DNA from: Chondrosia reniformis
Taxonomy: Eukaryota > Porifera > Demospongiae > Chondrillida > Chondrillidae
DNA: 64,000 nucleotides
Reading direction: 5' to 3'
Assembly (NCBI GenBank): GCA_947172415.1
Contig: OX359192.1
Span: 2,606,501-2,670,500, forward strand
Of this stretch, positions 12,339 to 23,651 are shown piece after piece (the stretch's first letter is position 1; each line of letters opens with the position of its first letter). The position numbers and the translations under genes were made by a program. Below the pieces are notes generated by a model. It saw nothing but the letters and a program-made list of their open reading frames with translations, was not told the DNA's origin and searched no databases.

Positions 12339-15300
12339 TATAAATATATATAGATTACCTTTCTATCAATGTTGTTGCTTTGCAATGTTTGGCTCACTTC
12401 ACATGTTTCTTCATATATTAGAGTTTCAGCATACATTGATTCCACTATTTCAGTATTATTGACTTCATTAGTGACACAGATATTCCTTTCAATTAAAGGT
12501 ACAATGTCATGTTTTTAGAAATCAATATATGTATGTATATATGAGGCTAAAGAAAAACATTTAAAATGTATTCCCCGAGTTATTACATACTTATGATTGG
12601 GTGAGGATACAGTTTTTATATATACAACAATGCTACTTCCTTTTATATACGTATGTACAAATATATTGTATATCTCCCCATGCATATGTGCATGTACGGT
12701 ATTATATATCAGGAATTGAATGCGGGTGTCAGACTTCCTGTACACCTAAGCTTTATCTCACATTCTTTAACCACGATGTTTACTTAACCGGTAATTAGCA
12801 ATCTTTTACACTCGCATTATATCCTGATACATGTATATGGTATATAAGTTATTTCAACTTCAATCCTTTTGCATCCTTCTGCAAGCTAATTGGTAACTCT
12901 GTTTTATCCTCTGTATACATAAATGTATGGGATTATGTAAAACTATAAAGATTTACGTAATTAATTATGTAATCAAACAAGACAAGCTACTAATTTAACT
13001 CACTTAAATCTGTTTCCTTTCTTTTCATAAGGCAAAATACAATAACCAGCATGACAGAGATTACAAGAATAATTAGTGAAACAGCTCCTCCCACAGCACC
13101 TCCAATTATGGTTGACACGGAACACTCTGATAGTAAATAAAATTATACAGTTATATAATATATAACTGTATAACTATATATTATATACGTATATGGATCT
13201 CTCTGCATGTATCCCAAAATGCTAATTTGTAAACCAATTTTACAATTTCTAAATTAATATTTCACAGCCAGCTTACTTTTAAATTTCTAGGTCACTATAG
13301 ACCTTTTGTCTACAATTGCAACCTTTTGTATATATATATATATATTTAAAAGTCAGATCTATATTTTATATATATTATGTATATATATGTAGAGATTTTC
13401 TGTACTATACATATATACACGTATGCAGTCTGCATTAATAGACTAACTTGGTTCTCCAAAGGAATAATTAGAATTTACTGTAAAAAAGATATAAAATCAT
13501 GATCAGCAACTAAATTATATGTATAAAGTGAATCAGGGGTATTTGTTGTGATCATATTGAGCAACTGCAATATGAATTCTTTAAATAGAAAGTTTTGACC
13601 TGGAGGTCTTCATCAGCGCAATTAGCATATATATATATAGACTATGTAGTGCTATACAGATACTTACATTTTACAGTGAAATTCGAGTAAAACTGACAAC
13701 TTCCAATACTGTTTGTGGCAGTGACACTGATGTTAAAATTTTTTCCTTCAGTTAAGTGGCCTACTGTCAAGTGGCATTTTGCCAATTTTTTTAGATGAAC
13801 CACACTTTCATTAAAGTAATCCCTTGATAAAATTTCTATCTAAAAACCATATTGATAATTACTATATATATTCAGATAAATGTATATTTGAAGTAATATA
13901 AGCAGAACTTGTTGTGTTTATAATAATTTGGTTATATTTTGAGCATCAGCAACACTTGTTATTAATCAAAGTATTAGGATGTTTTGACCCGTAGGTCTTC
14001 TTCAACAATAATCCAACAGTTCATGTTAAGACAGTGGTGTGTGTTCTGGATTCTTATGCTTCCTTAATCTTCTTCTTAAACTTTCTTCTATTTAAACTGG
14101 TTGTATCCCCCTCCTCTTCATTTATTGCTGATGAAACGTTGAAACATCCTAATACTTTGATTACTAACAAGTGTTGTTGATGCTCAAATTATAACCAATT
14201 CAAATGTAAATTTATAATTCTTGAATAAACATACTAACTGTATAATTATCCACATCCTGTCCTCCGTCAGTCAGTAGTTCAACATCCACTGATAGAATAG
14301 TCAGTGAGAGTGCTTCAACTGATACACTCTCAATAATAGGAACTACATAACAGACAAATACTCATATACCTCACTATACATACACTACATGGAACTACAT
14401 CTCACATACCTGAGTCAGGTGTAGTAAAGGTACTGGCTGCTGGAGGACTCACTCCATATTCATTCTCAGCTACTACTCTTACACTATACATTGAACTGTG
14501 CCATATTCCATCATCCAAAGTTAAGGTCAATTGAGTTGAAGTTGTACTGAAGGACAGGTTGACAGTGTCATTTATCACTCTGACAGTGTAGGAGAGAGGT
14601 CGACTAGTTCCTCCATCATCAGATGGTACCTCCCAACTTAGAGTGACACTGAATGGACCAACATCATCAGATGTGATGTCTGGCCTGATGTCTTGTGGAA
14701 CACTTGGAGGACCTTATTGAGATTGAGACATGTCAGAACTAAAAGGAAGAATTACTATACATACATACAAAAAACTCACCCAACACATTCAGGCATGTTG
14801 CTATGGTAACACTTCCTGCTTCATTAGTCACATTACAAGTGTAGTTTCCACTATCTTCATGATCACTTCTCTTCAGAGAAGAGACAGTTAAGATGGATCC
14901 ACTCACTCCTTCTGTGATGTTCACTCCATCTTTCTCAAACACATAACTACTAGGTGGAGGGTTGGCAGCTGATGGAGTACAGTTGAATGTGAAATTTTCA
15001 GTAAACACAATATTCTGCATCTGAGCTGGTTGAACAGCAAATTCTGGAGGATCTACGTACGTTTAGAAATAGTATTTCATACACTTGTATAAATTTATGT
15101 CTCAACTCACAGTACACATCCAAGTTGACAACAGCTGTATCACTTCCTGCTGCAGTGGTCACATTTACTGCAGTAGTCACATTTACTGTAGTAGTCACAT
15201 TTACTGTGTAAGATCCACTGTCAGTACGATTAACATTTTCTATTGTAAAGCTAGATGCTCCATTACCAGATCCAATTTTAACAGTAATCCTGTCATCTTG

Positions 15301-17567
15301 TACAGTAACTCCATCTCTAGTTATAACAATATTACTACTGACTGGAAATGGATCACCAGTTATAGTTAGAAGAGTAGTGAAGGATGTTCCTTCTATAGCA
15401 GTCTCGTTTGTGATGGGTGGAGTGACTACCGGCCAAGGAGGTATACTATATATACAAATAATTTTTTCCTTCAGTTAAGTGGCCTACTGTCAAGTGGCAT
15501 TTTGCCAATTTTTTTAGATGAACCACACTTTCATTAAAGTAATCCCTTGATAAAATTTCTATCTAAAAACCATATTGATAATTACTATATATATTCAGAT
15601 AAATGTATATTTGAAGTAATATAAGCAGAACTTGTTGTGTTTATAATAATTTGGTTATATTTTGAGCATCAGCAACACTTGTTATTAATCAAAGTATTAG
15701 GATGTTTTGACCCGTAGGTCTTCTTCAACAATAATCCAACAGTTCATGTTAAGACAGTGGTGTGTGTTCTGGATTCTTATGCTTCCTTAATCTTCTTCTT
15801 AAACTTTCTTCTATTTAAACTGGTTGTATCCCCCTCCTCTTCATTTATTGCTGATGAAACGTTGAAACATCCTAATACTTTGATTACTAACAAGTGTTGT
15901 TGATGCTCAAATTATAACCAATTCAAATGTAAATTTATAATTCTTGAATAAACATACTAACTGTATAATTATCCACATCCTGTCCTCCGTCAGTCAGTAG
16001 TTCAACATCCACTGATAGAATAGTCAGTGAGAGTGCTTCAACTGATACACTCTCAATAATAGGAACTACATAACAGACAAATACTCATATACCTCACTAT
16101 ACATACACTACATGGAACTACATCTCACATACCTGAGTCAGGTGTAGTAAAGGTACTGGCTGCTGGAGGACTCACTCCATATTCATTCTCAGCTACTACT
16201 CTTACACTATACATTGAACTGTGCCATATTCCATCATCCAAAGTTAAGGTCAATTGAGTTGAAGTTGTACTGAAGGACAGGTTGACAGTGTCATTTATCA
16301 CTCTGACAGTGTAGGAGAGAGGTCGACTAGTTCCTCCATCATCAGATGGTACCTCCCAACTTAGAGTGACACTGAATGGACCAACATCATCAGATGTGAT
16401 GTCTGGCCTGATGTCTTGTGGAACACTTGGAGGACCTTATTGAGATTGAGACATGTCAGAACTAAAAGGAAGAATTACTATACATACATACAAAAAACTC
16501 ACCCAACACATTCAGGCATGTTGCTATGGTAACACTTCCTGCTTCATTAGTCACATTACAAGTGTAGTTTCCACTATCTTCATGATCACTTCTCTTCAGA
16601 GAAGAGACAGTTAAGATGGATCCACTCACTCCTTCTGTGATGTTCACTCCATCTTTCTCAAACACATAACTACTAGGTGGAGGGTTGGCAGCTGATGGAG
16701 TACAGTTGAATGTGAAATTTTCAGTAAACACAATATTCTGCATCTGAGCTGGTTGAACAGCAAATTCTGGAGGATCTACGTACGTTTAGAAATAGTATTT
16801 CATACACTTGTATAAATTTATGTCTCAACTCACAGTACACATCCAAGTTGACAACAGCTGTATCACTTCCTGCTGCAGTGGTCACATTTACTGCAGTAGT
16901 CACATTTACTGTAGTAGTCACATTTACTGTGTAAGATCCACTGTCAGTACGATTAACATTTTCTATTGTAAAGCTAGATGCTCCATTACCAGATCCAATT
17001 TTAACAGTAATCCTGTCATCTTGTACAGTAACTCCATCTCTAGTTATAACAATATTACTACTGACTGGAAATGGATCACCAGTTATAGTTAGAAGAGTAG
17101 TGAAGGATGTTCCTTCTATAGCAGTCTCGTTTGTGATGGGTGGAGTGACTACCGGCCAAGGAGGTATACTATATATACAAATAAGGAGTACAGCAGAGGA
17201 CAGTAAACTTATATACGTGTATACACCATGCGTATGAACGTAGCACCGTCCGGCTATATAACAGCGATAACTCACCAACAACACTGAGAAGTATTTCAGC
17301 AGAATATTGACTCTCGACTGGTAACAATACAAACCAGCATCTTAATGTACTTCCGTTGTGATCCCTAGTAACTGGTCCGAACGTGTAGCTAGCTCCGTTA
17401 GGAAGAGAAGTGAACTCTACAAGTTCTTGAGTTGATGGAATACCTTGTCCATTTAACTGGACTACAATATCAGGCTGCATCGATCCCTCGTTAGTGCAGT
17501 TGAATGATGTCGTATCTCCTTCTTGAATAATCAGCATTCCGCTTGGCTGTATTTTTACAGTAAGGAC
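12339..17567 (-). CDS. Ig/FN3 receptor with tandem-duplicated ectodomain
   Basis: Minus-strand receptor, 5' to 3': Ig1 17567-17276, Ig2 17168-16834, Ig3 16775-16503, FN3-1 16435-16133, FN3-2a 16065-15962; then, in the duplicate, Ig2 15445-15111, Ig3 15052-14780, FN3-1 14712-14410, FN3-2a 14342-14239, FN3-2b 13839-13668; transmembrane 13126-13004 (GGAVGGAVSLIILVISVMLV); probable tail exon about 12490-12339, with YEETCEV but no NPxY. The Ig2 exons carry repeated VNVTT glycosylation units. The first unit's FN3-2b is cut by the duplication boundary. The Ig2 acceptor has two more bases than in the plus gene (TATAG/TATACC against TATAG/TTCC), which conflicts with phase 1 entry. No signal peptide exon was found upstream of 17567. 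Domain identity is firm; integrity is doubtful. Confidence 0.6.
13590..13645 (-). repeat. Penelope-type terminal remnant in intron
   Basis: On the minus strand reads GCGCTGATGAAGACCTCC then AGGTCAAAAC: the CTGATGA core, a helix pairing GACC with GGTC, and an AAAAC that would be GAAAC in an intact hammerhead. It resembles the terminal repeats of the Penelope-like element at 25116 and 27710. Confidence 0.5.
13738..15460 (-). repeat. 1,723-bp tandem duplication, unit proximal to tail
   Basis: Offset comparison gives a constant spacing of 1,723 bp to the unit 15461-17183 (for example 14739 and 16462). The unit spans from inside the FN3-2b exon back through the Ig2 exon. I saw no difference between the units wherever I compared them. 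Confidence 0.9.
13925..14205. mobile_element. Inverted-repeat miniature element in intron
   Basis: Ends are inverted copies about 60 bp long: GAGCATCAGCAACACTTGTT at the left and its complement near 14170-14190 (AACAAGTGTTGTTGATGCTC). Both arms continue into CAAAGTATTAGGATGTTT and then Penelope-like motifs (GACCCGTAGGTC and CTGATGAAACG). Probably two opposed Penelope-type tails. The tandem duplication copies it to 15648-15928. Confidence 0.6.
15461..17183 (-). repeat. 1,723-bp tandem duplication, unit distal from tail
   Basis: Partner of 13738-15460. Beyond 17183 the sequence is unique and carries the Ig1 exon, so the second Ig2-Ig3-FN3 set was added inside one gene. Reading straight through the junction from the cut FN3-2b exon meets TAG at the next acceptor, so a working transcript would have to skip that fragment. 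Confidence 0.9.
15648..15928. mobile_element. Second copy of the intronic inverted-repeat element
   Basis: Copy of 13925-14205 carried along by the 1,723-bp duplication; same arms, no difference noticed. Confidence 0.6.
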
Positions 17568-17679
17568 CTGTTAATTTGAACATATATAAGCAATCTATAA
17601 CGCCATACATCGGTTTTCATGAACTATAAGGAAGATATACACTTAAAACACAATATTCTTAGACTAATTACTACCTAAG

Positions 17680-17870
17680 AGCTCTGGATGAGGATACTGT
17701 TATCTAGGCTTCTCTTTTTTTTCCTCCAATGGGCCAGACAGCATGAATGGGAATTCCACCCAATCGTCAACGACCCTAGGAGTCTTTGTCTTCATTGGTG
17801 GGTTTTCATTGAGTCCTTGGCTCTTGTAAACTCGATAAAGGCAAGACTATGGACACGTTCTAATGTTTTT
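17680..17870 (-). repeat. Decayed hammerhead-type repeat
   Basis: On the minus strand: GAAGACAAAGACTCCTAGG, GGGTGGAATTCCC, GCTGTCTGGCCCA, then TATCCTCATCCAGAGCTCT, colinear with 31400-31540. The helix II bases GGG and CCC remain but the core reads TTGACGA. It lies just upstream of the minus-strand receptor gene. Confidence 0.65.
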
Positions 17871-17879
17871 GCTACCTGG

Positions 17880-19206
17880 TAAATAATACCATATGAACAG
17901 AATTAGCTTAAAGATTCTCATCCCTTGATTCATTAGCAAAACTCATTTGTACAATGGTAACTAATAATTAACCAAATTTTAATATACTGAAAAAAGAAAG
18001 CAAAACTTATAAACTATGCAAGTGAGGTTGCAGTTTCGCAATTAAACGACTGTTGAGAAGATGGCTTCCTTCTAATCGTCGATATATACCAAAGGTTGCT
18101 GAACTATCGCTAACGGTTTAAAAGTATGCGGGTCTAAGATATTTTCAAAAAAATAAAGCTATAAAGTTTTATGCAGTTCGGTAGTTTGTTCGAATACAAC
18201 CAATACTACTGGATCCGCCACTGAATAGAGATATTACAAAGCAGGGCTGGAGCCTGCTCTTTTTAAGTGGGGAGGCCAATGAGGCTTCTGGTCCTATATC
18301 TCATACAATTATCCCTGTGAGTTAATCTGGTGATTAGAGTCACTTCATTCTCCAGCTATGTGACCTTCAAACTGCTTAGCTATGTGACACTGTAGCTATC
18401 ACTCACTTGCACTACATGCCTTAAAGTGCCTAGCTCAAATAGACCTATATACATACAATATATATGCTACTACATCCGAGTCAGATAGTTAAAGAGAGCC
18501 TGCATGTGGTAAATTTGTATATTTCCTGTATTTTACTGTATAAACAAAAACATATTACTTAAAGGTACCAAATGTCCCTAATCTGCCCTTTCTGCCCATA
18601 ACAAATTCTCTGCCAGTCTGAAGCATCATAGGATCAATTCGTTGGGCCAAAGTGGTCCATGACATCATTAGAAAATGGAGGTCGGTAAAGTCTGACTACA
18701 TACAGCGTTGATTGCAACAAAATGCTCGAGCGGTTCAAGCCTTAAAGGTATAAACAGTTAGGTATTGATGCAAAATTTTGTTATGATCAAAAAGGTGTCG
18801 GCCCTGCAAAGGTTAGTATACATGATATATTTCCTGTCTACGGGTCTACAGTTGAATTCTTATTTTCATTAGGTCAACATACAACTCTTCTTCATGTATT
18901 TATTGTTGAAAGTGTGATAATGAAAGATATAGTGGAGTGAACAGCTTTACATGCATGTATTTTAACATTTCATTGTATATAGTTAAAAACATTGTTTGCC
19001 AGACATTAATGTTTGCATAACTGTCTTATGAATACACTTAAATAGTTCCTGTTTACTGTAAGCTGTTCTTTATATATGGTACAATGTCAGTTGATTTGTA
19101 TAATGCTTATGTGTTAGTGACTGTATTGCATAATTGTCTATGAATACACTCAGTTGTTCTATATATAAAGGATAAGGACAGCTGTTTAGCAAATCCTCTG
19201 TCCAAG
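17880..19206. other. Intergenic, nothing recognised
   Basis: No coding exon with splice support and no repeat shared with the rest of the window was found. The last 150 bases lead into the orphan Ig gene and may hold its promoter. Confidence 0.4.
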
Positions 19207-19746
19207 ATGTATACCATTTTTGCAGAATTATTTCTAATTATGTTATGCCATGCTTCCACAGGTGAGTATTGTAAAATGTAAGATTAGGAATGACAGCTGT
19301 AGACAGTAAAAGGATCAAGAATTTATAAACCAAACCAGCTTTTAAATAAAAAGTGTTCAGTCCACAATATAATATAATATTCAGCTGTAGCTATATATTG
19401 GAGTGTTCTTTCTGTATACATTCATTAGGTAATGTGCAGTTTACTAAATATCCTAAAAGGAATGTAGCTGTATCGAAGGGAGAGGAATACCAATTCCCTT
19501 GTGCTACTTTGCTTGATCAAGCTAGAGTCCAACTGCTTTGGTTCCTGGAAAATGGTGGAGAATATGCCCTTGGTAGTAACAGAACATTTCCAGATGGAAT
19601 GATGGCTACAGTTGGAAGTGATTATCGTTCTCCTCTCACTCTGTCTAACATTACAACATTTTGGAATGGGACTGTAATTAGATGTGTTGTGAACAATGGA
19701 GAGATAGTGAATCAGCCACAACCTTTTGCTATGTTGATTGTGAATG
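19207..19746 (+). CDS. Orphan secreted or truncated Ig-domain gene
   Basis: Two exons fit cleanly. Exon 19207-19261 encodes a signal peptide (MYTIFAELFLIMLCHAST) and ends at GTGAGT. Exon 19429-19746 encodes one Ig-like domain and ends at GTCAGT; both boundaries are phase 1. The domain has paired cysteines (FPCATLL and IRCVVNN) about 65 residues apart and the tryptophan in LLWFLENGG. It is not closely similar to Ig1-Ig3 of the neighbouring receptors. No further exons were recognised before 21300, so the remainder is lost, distant or absent. Function unknown. Confidence 0.6.
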
Positions 19747-19749
19747 GTC

Positions 19750-20545
19750 AGTATATACATGATTACTAGTATAAGATATAAACTAAGTAAAAAAGTGATA
19801 AATTGTAGAGATGATTCGCTCGATTCCAACCTAATGATTCACAATAGATCATTACTAATGTTTCGACATAGCCAACCTAGAATGCCACTTCGTGATAAAT
19901 TGTATATAGTTTATCAATATTGATACGCATATAATTCCTTACTACTATTGTCTCTGTATAAATCTTTAGAAAAGCAGATGAACAGTGCTTCTACTGTGCA
20001 TGCCACGTGGTGTGTGCCACTGTTGCTGTCAGTGATCAATGTTATACAACAGATCTTGTAGTCTAACTGTGGAGCAGTTAGCCATTTGAGTTTATTTTCC
20101 ATTTTTTTTAAATTTTTTCTGAAACTAAACTTCTACGTATACACTGTAAAAATCATTGGAGGAGCTAACCACCAAAATACCCTGACCAGTACAGCCACCT
20201 TTAAATGGTGTTAATTCCCACTACAAATTTTTTGGTGTTGTGGGCCACCCACTTTACCAGTGCATATTCCACATTCCACCATTTTCATTTTCATTTTCAT
20301 TTTGAATATTTACATATAAATTTCAAAAAAGATGCACCATGCATGCATTAAAAAGTCATATATGTTTTTAAATTTTACATATACATTTTCTTCTTTATAT
20401 ACCTTCCTCCTGTATAAACACAAACCATCCTAATAAGGACTTTAAAGCTTGGGTTTGATAAAAGAAGAAGGTATAGTTGCAAGACAGCTAGAAATGACTC
20501 CCAATTCCTGCAATTTTCTGTAAGAGTATATGAAGAAATTGTTAG
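19750..20545. other. Intergenic, nothing recognised
   Basis: AT-rich. A short ATTTTCATTTTCATTTTC run lies near 20281-20305. No domain or known repeat seen. Confidence 0.4.
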
Positions 20546-20549
20546 TGGA

Positions 20550-21262
20550 TTCCTCTATAGAGCTCATGCAGCTGCAAGTCAAAGAAAAATAAACATTTAA
20601 GTGGATGGAACATCTACATCCACCTATATATATATATCATCAGCTTCCTGAATAGGTCATTGTTCCTCCCCGACAACTTAATATGAAACAATTAATGATG
20701 TATATGTCCACATGAAAAAGACTATATATATAATAGTCTCTGTTCATATATATACTCCAATGTTGACTTGTTCAGTAGGTCAATATGGTTCAACTCATGA
20801 ACATATATACGCACCTTAAATACTCATCTTAACATCCATGCACATGCATTCATGCATTCACAGATTCCCATATAGAGCTGTAAGTGAAAGAAAAATAAAC
20901 ATTTAAGTGAAACATCTGCATGGCATACCTTATATCATCATGCATGCAGCTTCCTGAATAGGTCATTGTTCCTCCCCATCCAATAAAACGTACAGATTAT
21001 GCTGACAAGTTTGAAACAATGAAATGAATGTGAATATATACATGTCGATGAGAAAGACTAACATATAGCAGTCTCTGATTTATTCCAATGTTGACTTGTT
21101 CAGCTGCTTGCATCATCCTACGCCCTGCATAAAAAGGTCAATATGGTTCAACTCTCATCTATAAAAACTCATCTTACTTGCCCACATTCATGCATGCACA
21201 GATTCCCATATAGAGCTGTAAGTCAAAGAAAAATAAGCATTTAAGTGCATGGAACATCTATA
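20550..21262. repeat. Tandem repeat, about 310-340 bp, 2.2 units
   Basis: Units begin near 20553, 20866 and 21205 with ATAGAGCTG.AAGT.AAAG followed by AAAAATAA.CATTTAAGTG. The second landmark, CTTCCTGAATAGGTCATTG, occurs near 20645 and 20950. Units have diverged visibly, so the array is not recent. Confidence 0.75.
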
Positions 21263-21299
21263 TACATCCACCTATATATGTATTGGTTTGCATGTTACA

Positions 21300-21451
21300 A
21301 TGGTATATACACTTGCAAATATAAGGCCCGAACAAAGGTCCAACTTAGCCACAATACAATTACTCACTGTAACAAAGAGTGAATATGTTAACAAATACGG
21401 GATTGACAAGATCCTGGAACCATTCAGACAAGAAATGGCAGAGTTGGAACA
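21300..21451 (+). pseudogene. Exon fragment of a transposon-associated protein
   Basis: Reads VYTLANIRPEQRSNLATIQL, then VTKSEYVNKYGIDKILEPF, then AELEQ at a GTACAG donor. The pattern (a Y-TLxNIxPxxRS stretch, then a KYGxxxILxPF stretch) is one I recognise from a multi-copy unnamed protein family in cnidarian and sponge genomes that travels with mobile elements. No flanking exons of that family were found here. The family link is from memory, not a search. Confidence 0.4.
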
Positions 21452-22540
21452 GGTACAGTACTGTGTATATACGTACATACATGCATACAGGTATGGAATA
21501 AATACTTAAATATGACTACATTTACTACTGTACGATAAGTCATGCACTGTCGCCCGACTGATTCTACTATTCAACCGTGATTTCAAGCATTTATACTCAG
21601 CAATCTGGGACAATCTGAATCGCCACAACAAAGCTGAGGAGAAATTCATAAACTTTGAAACACTACACGATAATTATACACTGTACCCAGATACACTGTT
21701 TTAATTGACCAATTTACGGAGCCAATATTTTTACTATGTATGAAACTCAGTTACCAACTTGCTGTGGGAATGTTAAGCTTCGTTCACAGTAGGTCTTACA
21801 ACATCTGAGAGCTACGCATAGGTCTTGAAGAACTGCAAGTCCGGAGTTAAAGCGATCAAAACGCCCAATAGCAAATTTGAATACATAGCTTCAATTCTGA
21901 TTGGAGGAAGTTCCTAACCCATTGCGAAATTCATTACAATGGCGGATGATAATCAGTAATATACCCTATTCGCTCGATCAGACGCCGCTCTCGAATAGAA
22001 GCCGCACCTCAGGATGTGCTGTACATGTATAGCGAAGATAGAGATTAATCTTCCTATATAGACTAAGTTGGACAGAATGTCTTGACCTTATCCATCCCAC
22101 ACAATTTTTGTCAATTCTACTTTGTATGCTTCCATGCAGTGCTCTTTGAGTATGTGATGTGCATGCATTTATTTAACGTGTGCATGCATGCTGCAGGAAA
22201 CATTTCAATAAACAATAGCAGCCATGTTATAGGTTTACTTTTTGAGGTATGTACACCACTGTGTATATTGTCCATGCACTCAAGGGTAATTAGTGATGTA
22301 GTGAAGTTGCATGTGCATAAATGCAATGGTGGTTAATTCTCTATTAATTGTTTCAATGGGGTTTACGTATGTTACTTAAACCATGCATGGATCACTGCAC
22401 ACTCTGCAACAAATGGTTCGGTAGTATTGTAACATTAACTGTTTCATCAGTGATTCTATTGTTTCAAAGGGTTTACAATACGTCCGTTAGGAAAGGTTGC
22501 TTTCGTAATCAATCCTAACGCTAAAAATGACATTTTATAT
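21452..22540. other. Intergenic with one dispersed repeat
   Basis: Bases about 22195-22315 resemble 56095-56215 (AATAAACAAT.G.AGCCATGTTA then GGTTTACTTTTTGA and GGATAATTAGTGATG-like sequence). The rest shows no recognisable gene or repeat. Confidence 0.45.
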
Positions 22541-22717
22541 TACGTCATATACGGCCATTGATCTATATGGGTTGATACGCAACTATATAACACTATTTAT
22601 ACGTCGATATATGTATAATATAGGTTCATACGCAACTATAACACCACTTAATTTATACGTCAATACATCGTTTTGCAAATGGCGGCGTTCAGGAAGCTTT
22701 AGTTAATGAAGCTGTTC
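22541..22717 (+). repeat. Rep-D repeat, left part
   Basis: Matches 61330-61500: GGGTTGATACGC.ACTAT, TTAATTTATACGTCA, then GCAAATGGCGGCGTTCAGG and AAGCTTTAGTTAA.GAAGCT. Its continuation (TTAAG.GTCCTCAATCGTTA) resumes at 30312, on the other side of the Kolobok and piggyBac-type insertions. Another copy lies inverted at 43845-43935. Confidence 0.8.
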
Positions 22718-22933
22718 TAAAGGGGAACTGCATCGAAAATTTTTGAACCTGTTTTTTGGCTTTACCGTTTTGAATCCTAAATGTTAGCATAATGAAACCA
22801 TTATTTAGTAAAATTGTTCCTGTCAAATGAAGATATTACGATTTGAAATTCACTTCAATGCTGACATGTTTTAGTCGTGGGCGTAAGCTGTGACGTACTT
22901 GGTGCGAAAGGTATTATCTTCGTACATTTGTAA

Positions 22934-23651
22934 ATGGCTGAATATCGTAATATACAGGCGTATTCTTTCGAGCCAGAAAGATCCCAAGCGAATTAGGACG
23001 AATCTGAAGACGAATAAGCCCAAGAAATAGTCGATAGTCAGAATGTTCTCAGCCTGACAGCTCAGGTTGATCGTGAGACACCCACCGTTTGATTGACTGA
23101 TAGGTGAACCAATAATTTAGGTTGGTGTTCCTGTAGTGAATGTGTCATTATGCCGACCGAAGACGAATATTTGTGTTGCCATGAGCTCAGGTACCAGTTA
23201 GGTCCTAAGCTAGGAGAATATACCTGTGTAACAACTAACCCAGTGTTTCTTTCTGTGTGCCTGCTTGAAGATGTACTGGAAACTGCTTTGGTTTGTATGA
23301 GGGAAACTTGCAGGGATCCTGTACATTACCCCATACAAAACAAGTTGGTCACTAGAGATTTTAGTCCTTATTTATCATACATAGACTTTGATTCCATGTA
23401 TATCCGTTTTTACTTATAGTGTATATAGGTTGGCTGCTTACCGTCAGTTTACATGGTGGGTATATAGTAGCCTAGGAAGGAATAGGAGGCTTGTGATTCC
23501 TTCATGTGTAGTTAAAGTAGTTAGAGAAAAGTTCCCAGAAGAAAATGGTCAGTATGTGGGTTTCAGGAATCAGGAGTCTGTTGCTATAATACTGACACAA
23601 ACTCACCCATTGTCTTACCTTCACAACCCTCTATCAACATTGCATCCATAA
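22934..23651 (+). pseudogene. P2X7-ballast-like protein in Kolobok element
   Basis: Starts MAEYRNIQAYSFEPE at 22934, then WCSCSECVIMPTEDEYLCC near 23125, then RLAAYRQFTWWVYSSLGR and RLVIPSCVVKVVREKFPEE to about 23570. The clustered cysteines, the (R)AAYRQFxxW stretch and the IPSCxV.xxR stretch match the cytoplasmic C-terminal 'ballast' region of P2X7 receptors and its invertebrate relatives, where cysteines bind zinc. There is no P2X channel domain. The 5' part has in-frame stops (after SQAN, for example), and the second block begins after a probable intron near 23420. It points towards the transposase from the opposite end of the element. Recognition is from the motif pattern alone. Confidence 0.65.

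Noticed and set aside
15085-17092. Plus-strand open frames within the minus-strand receptor
   Set aside because: They are antisense shadows of the Ig2 exon and occur twice only because of the tandem duplication.
23150-23651. Host P2X receptor gene
   Set aside because: No channel domain or membrane segments are present; the ballast-like part lies inside Kolobok terminal repeats and has stops.
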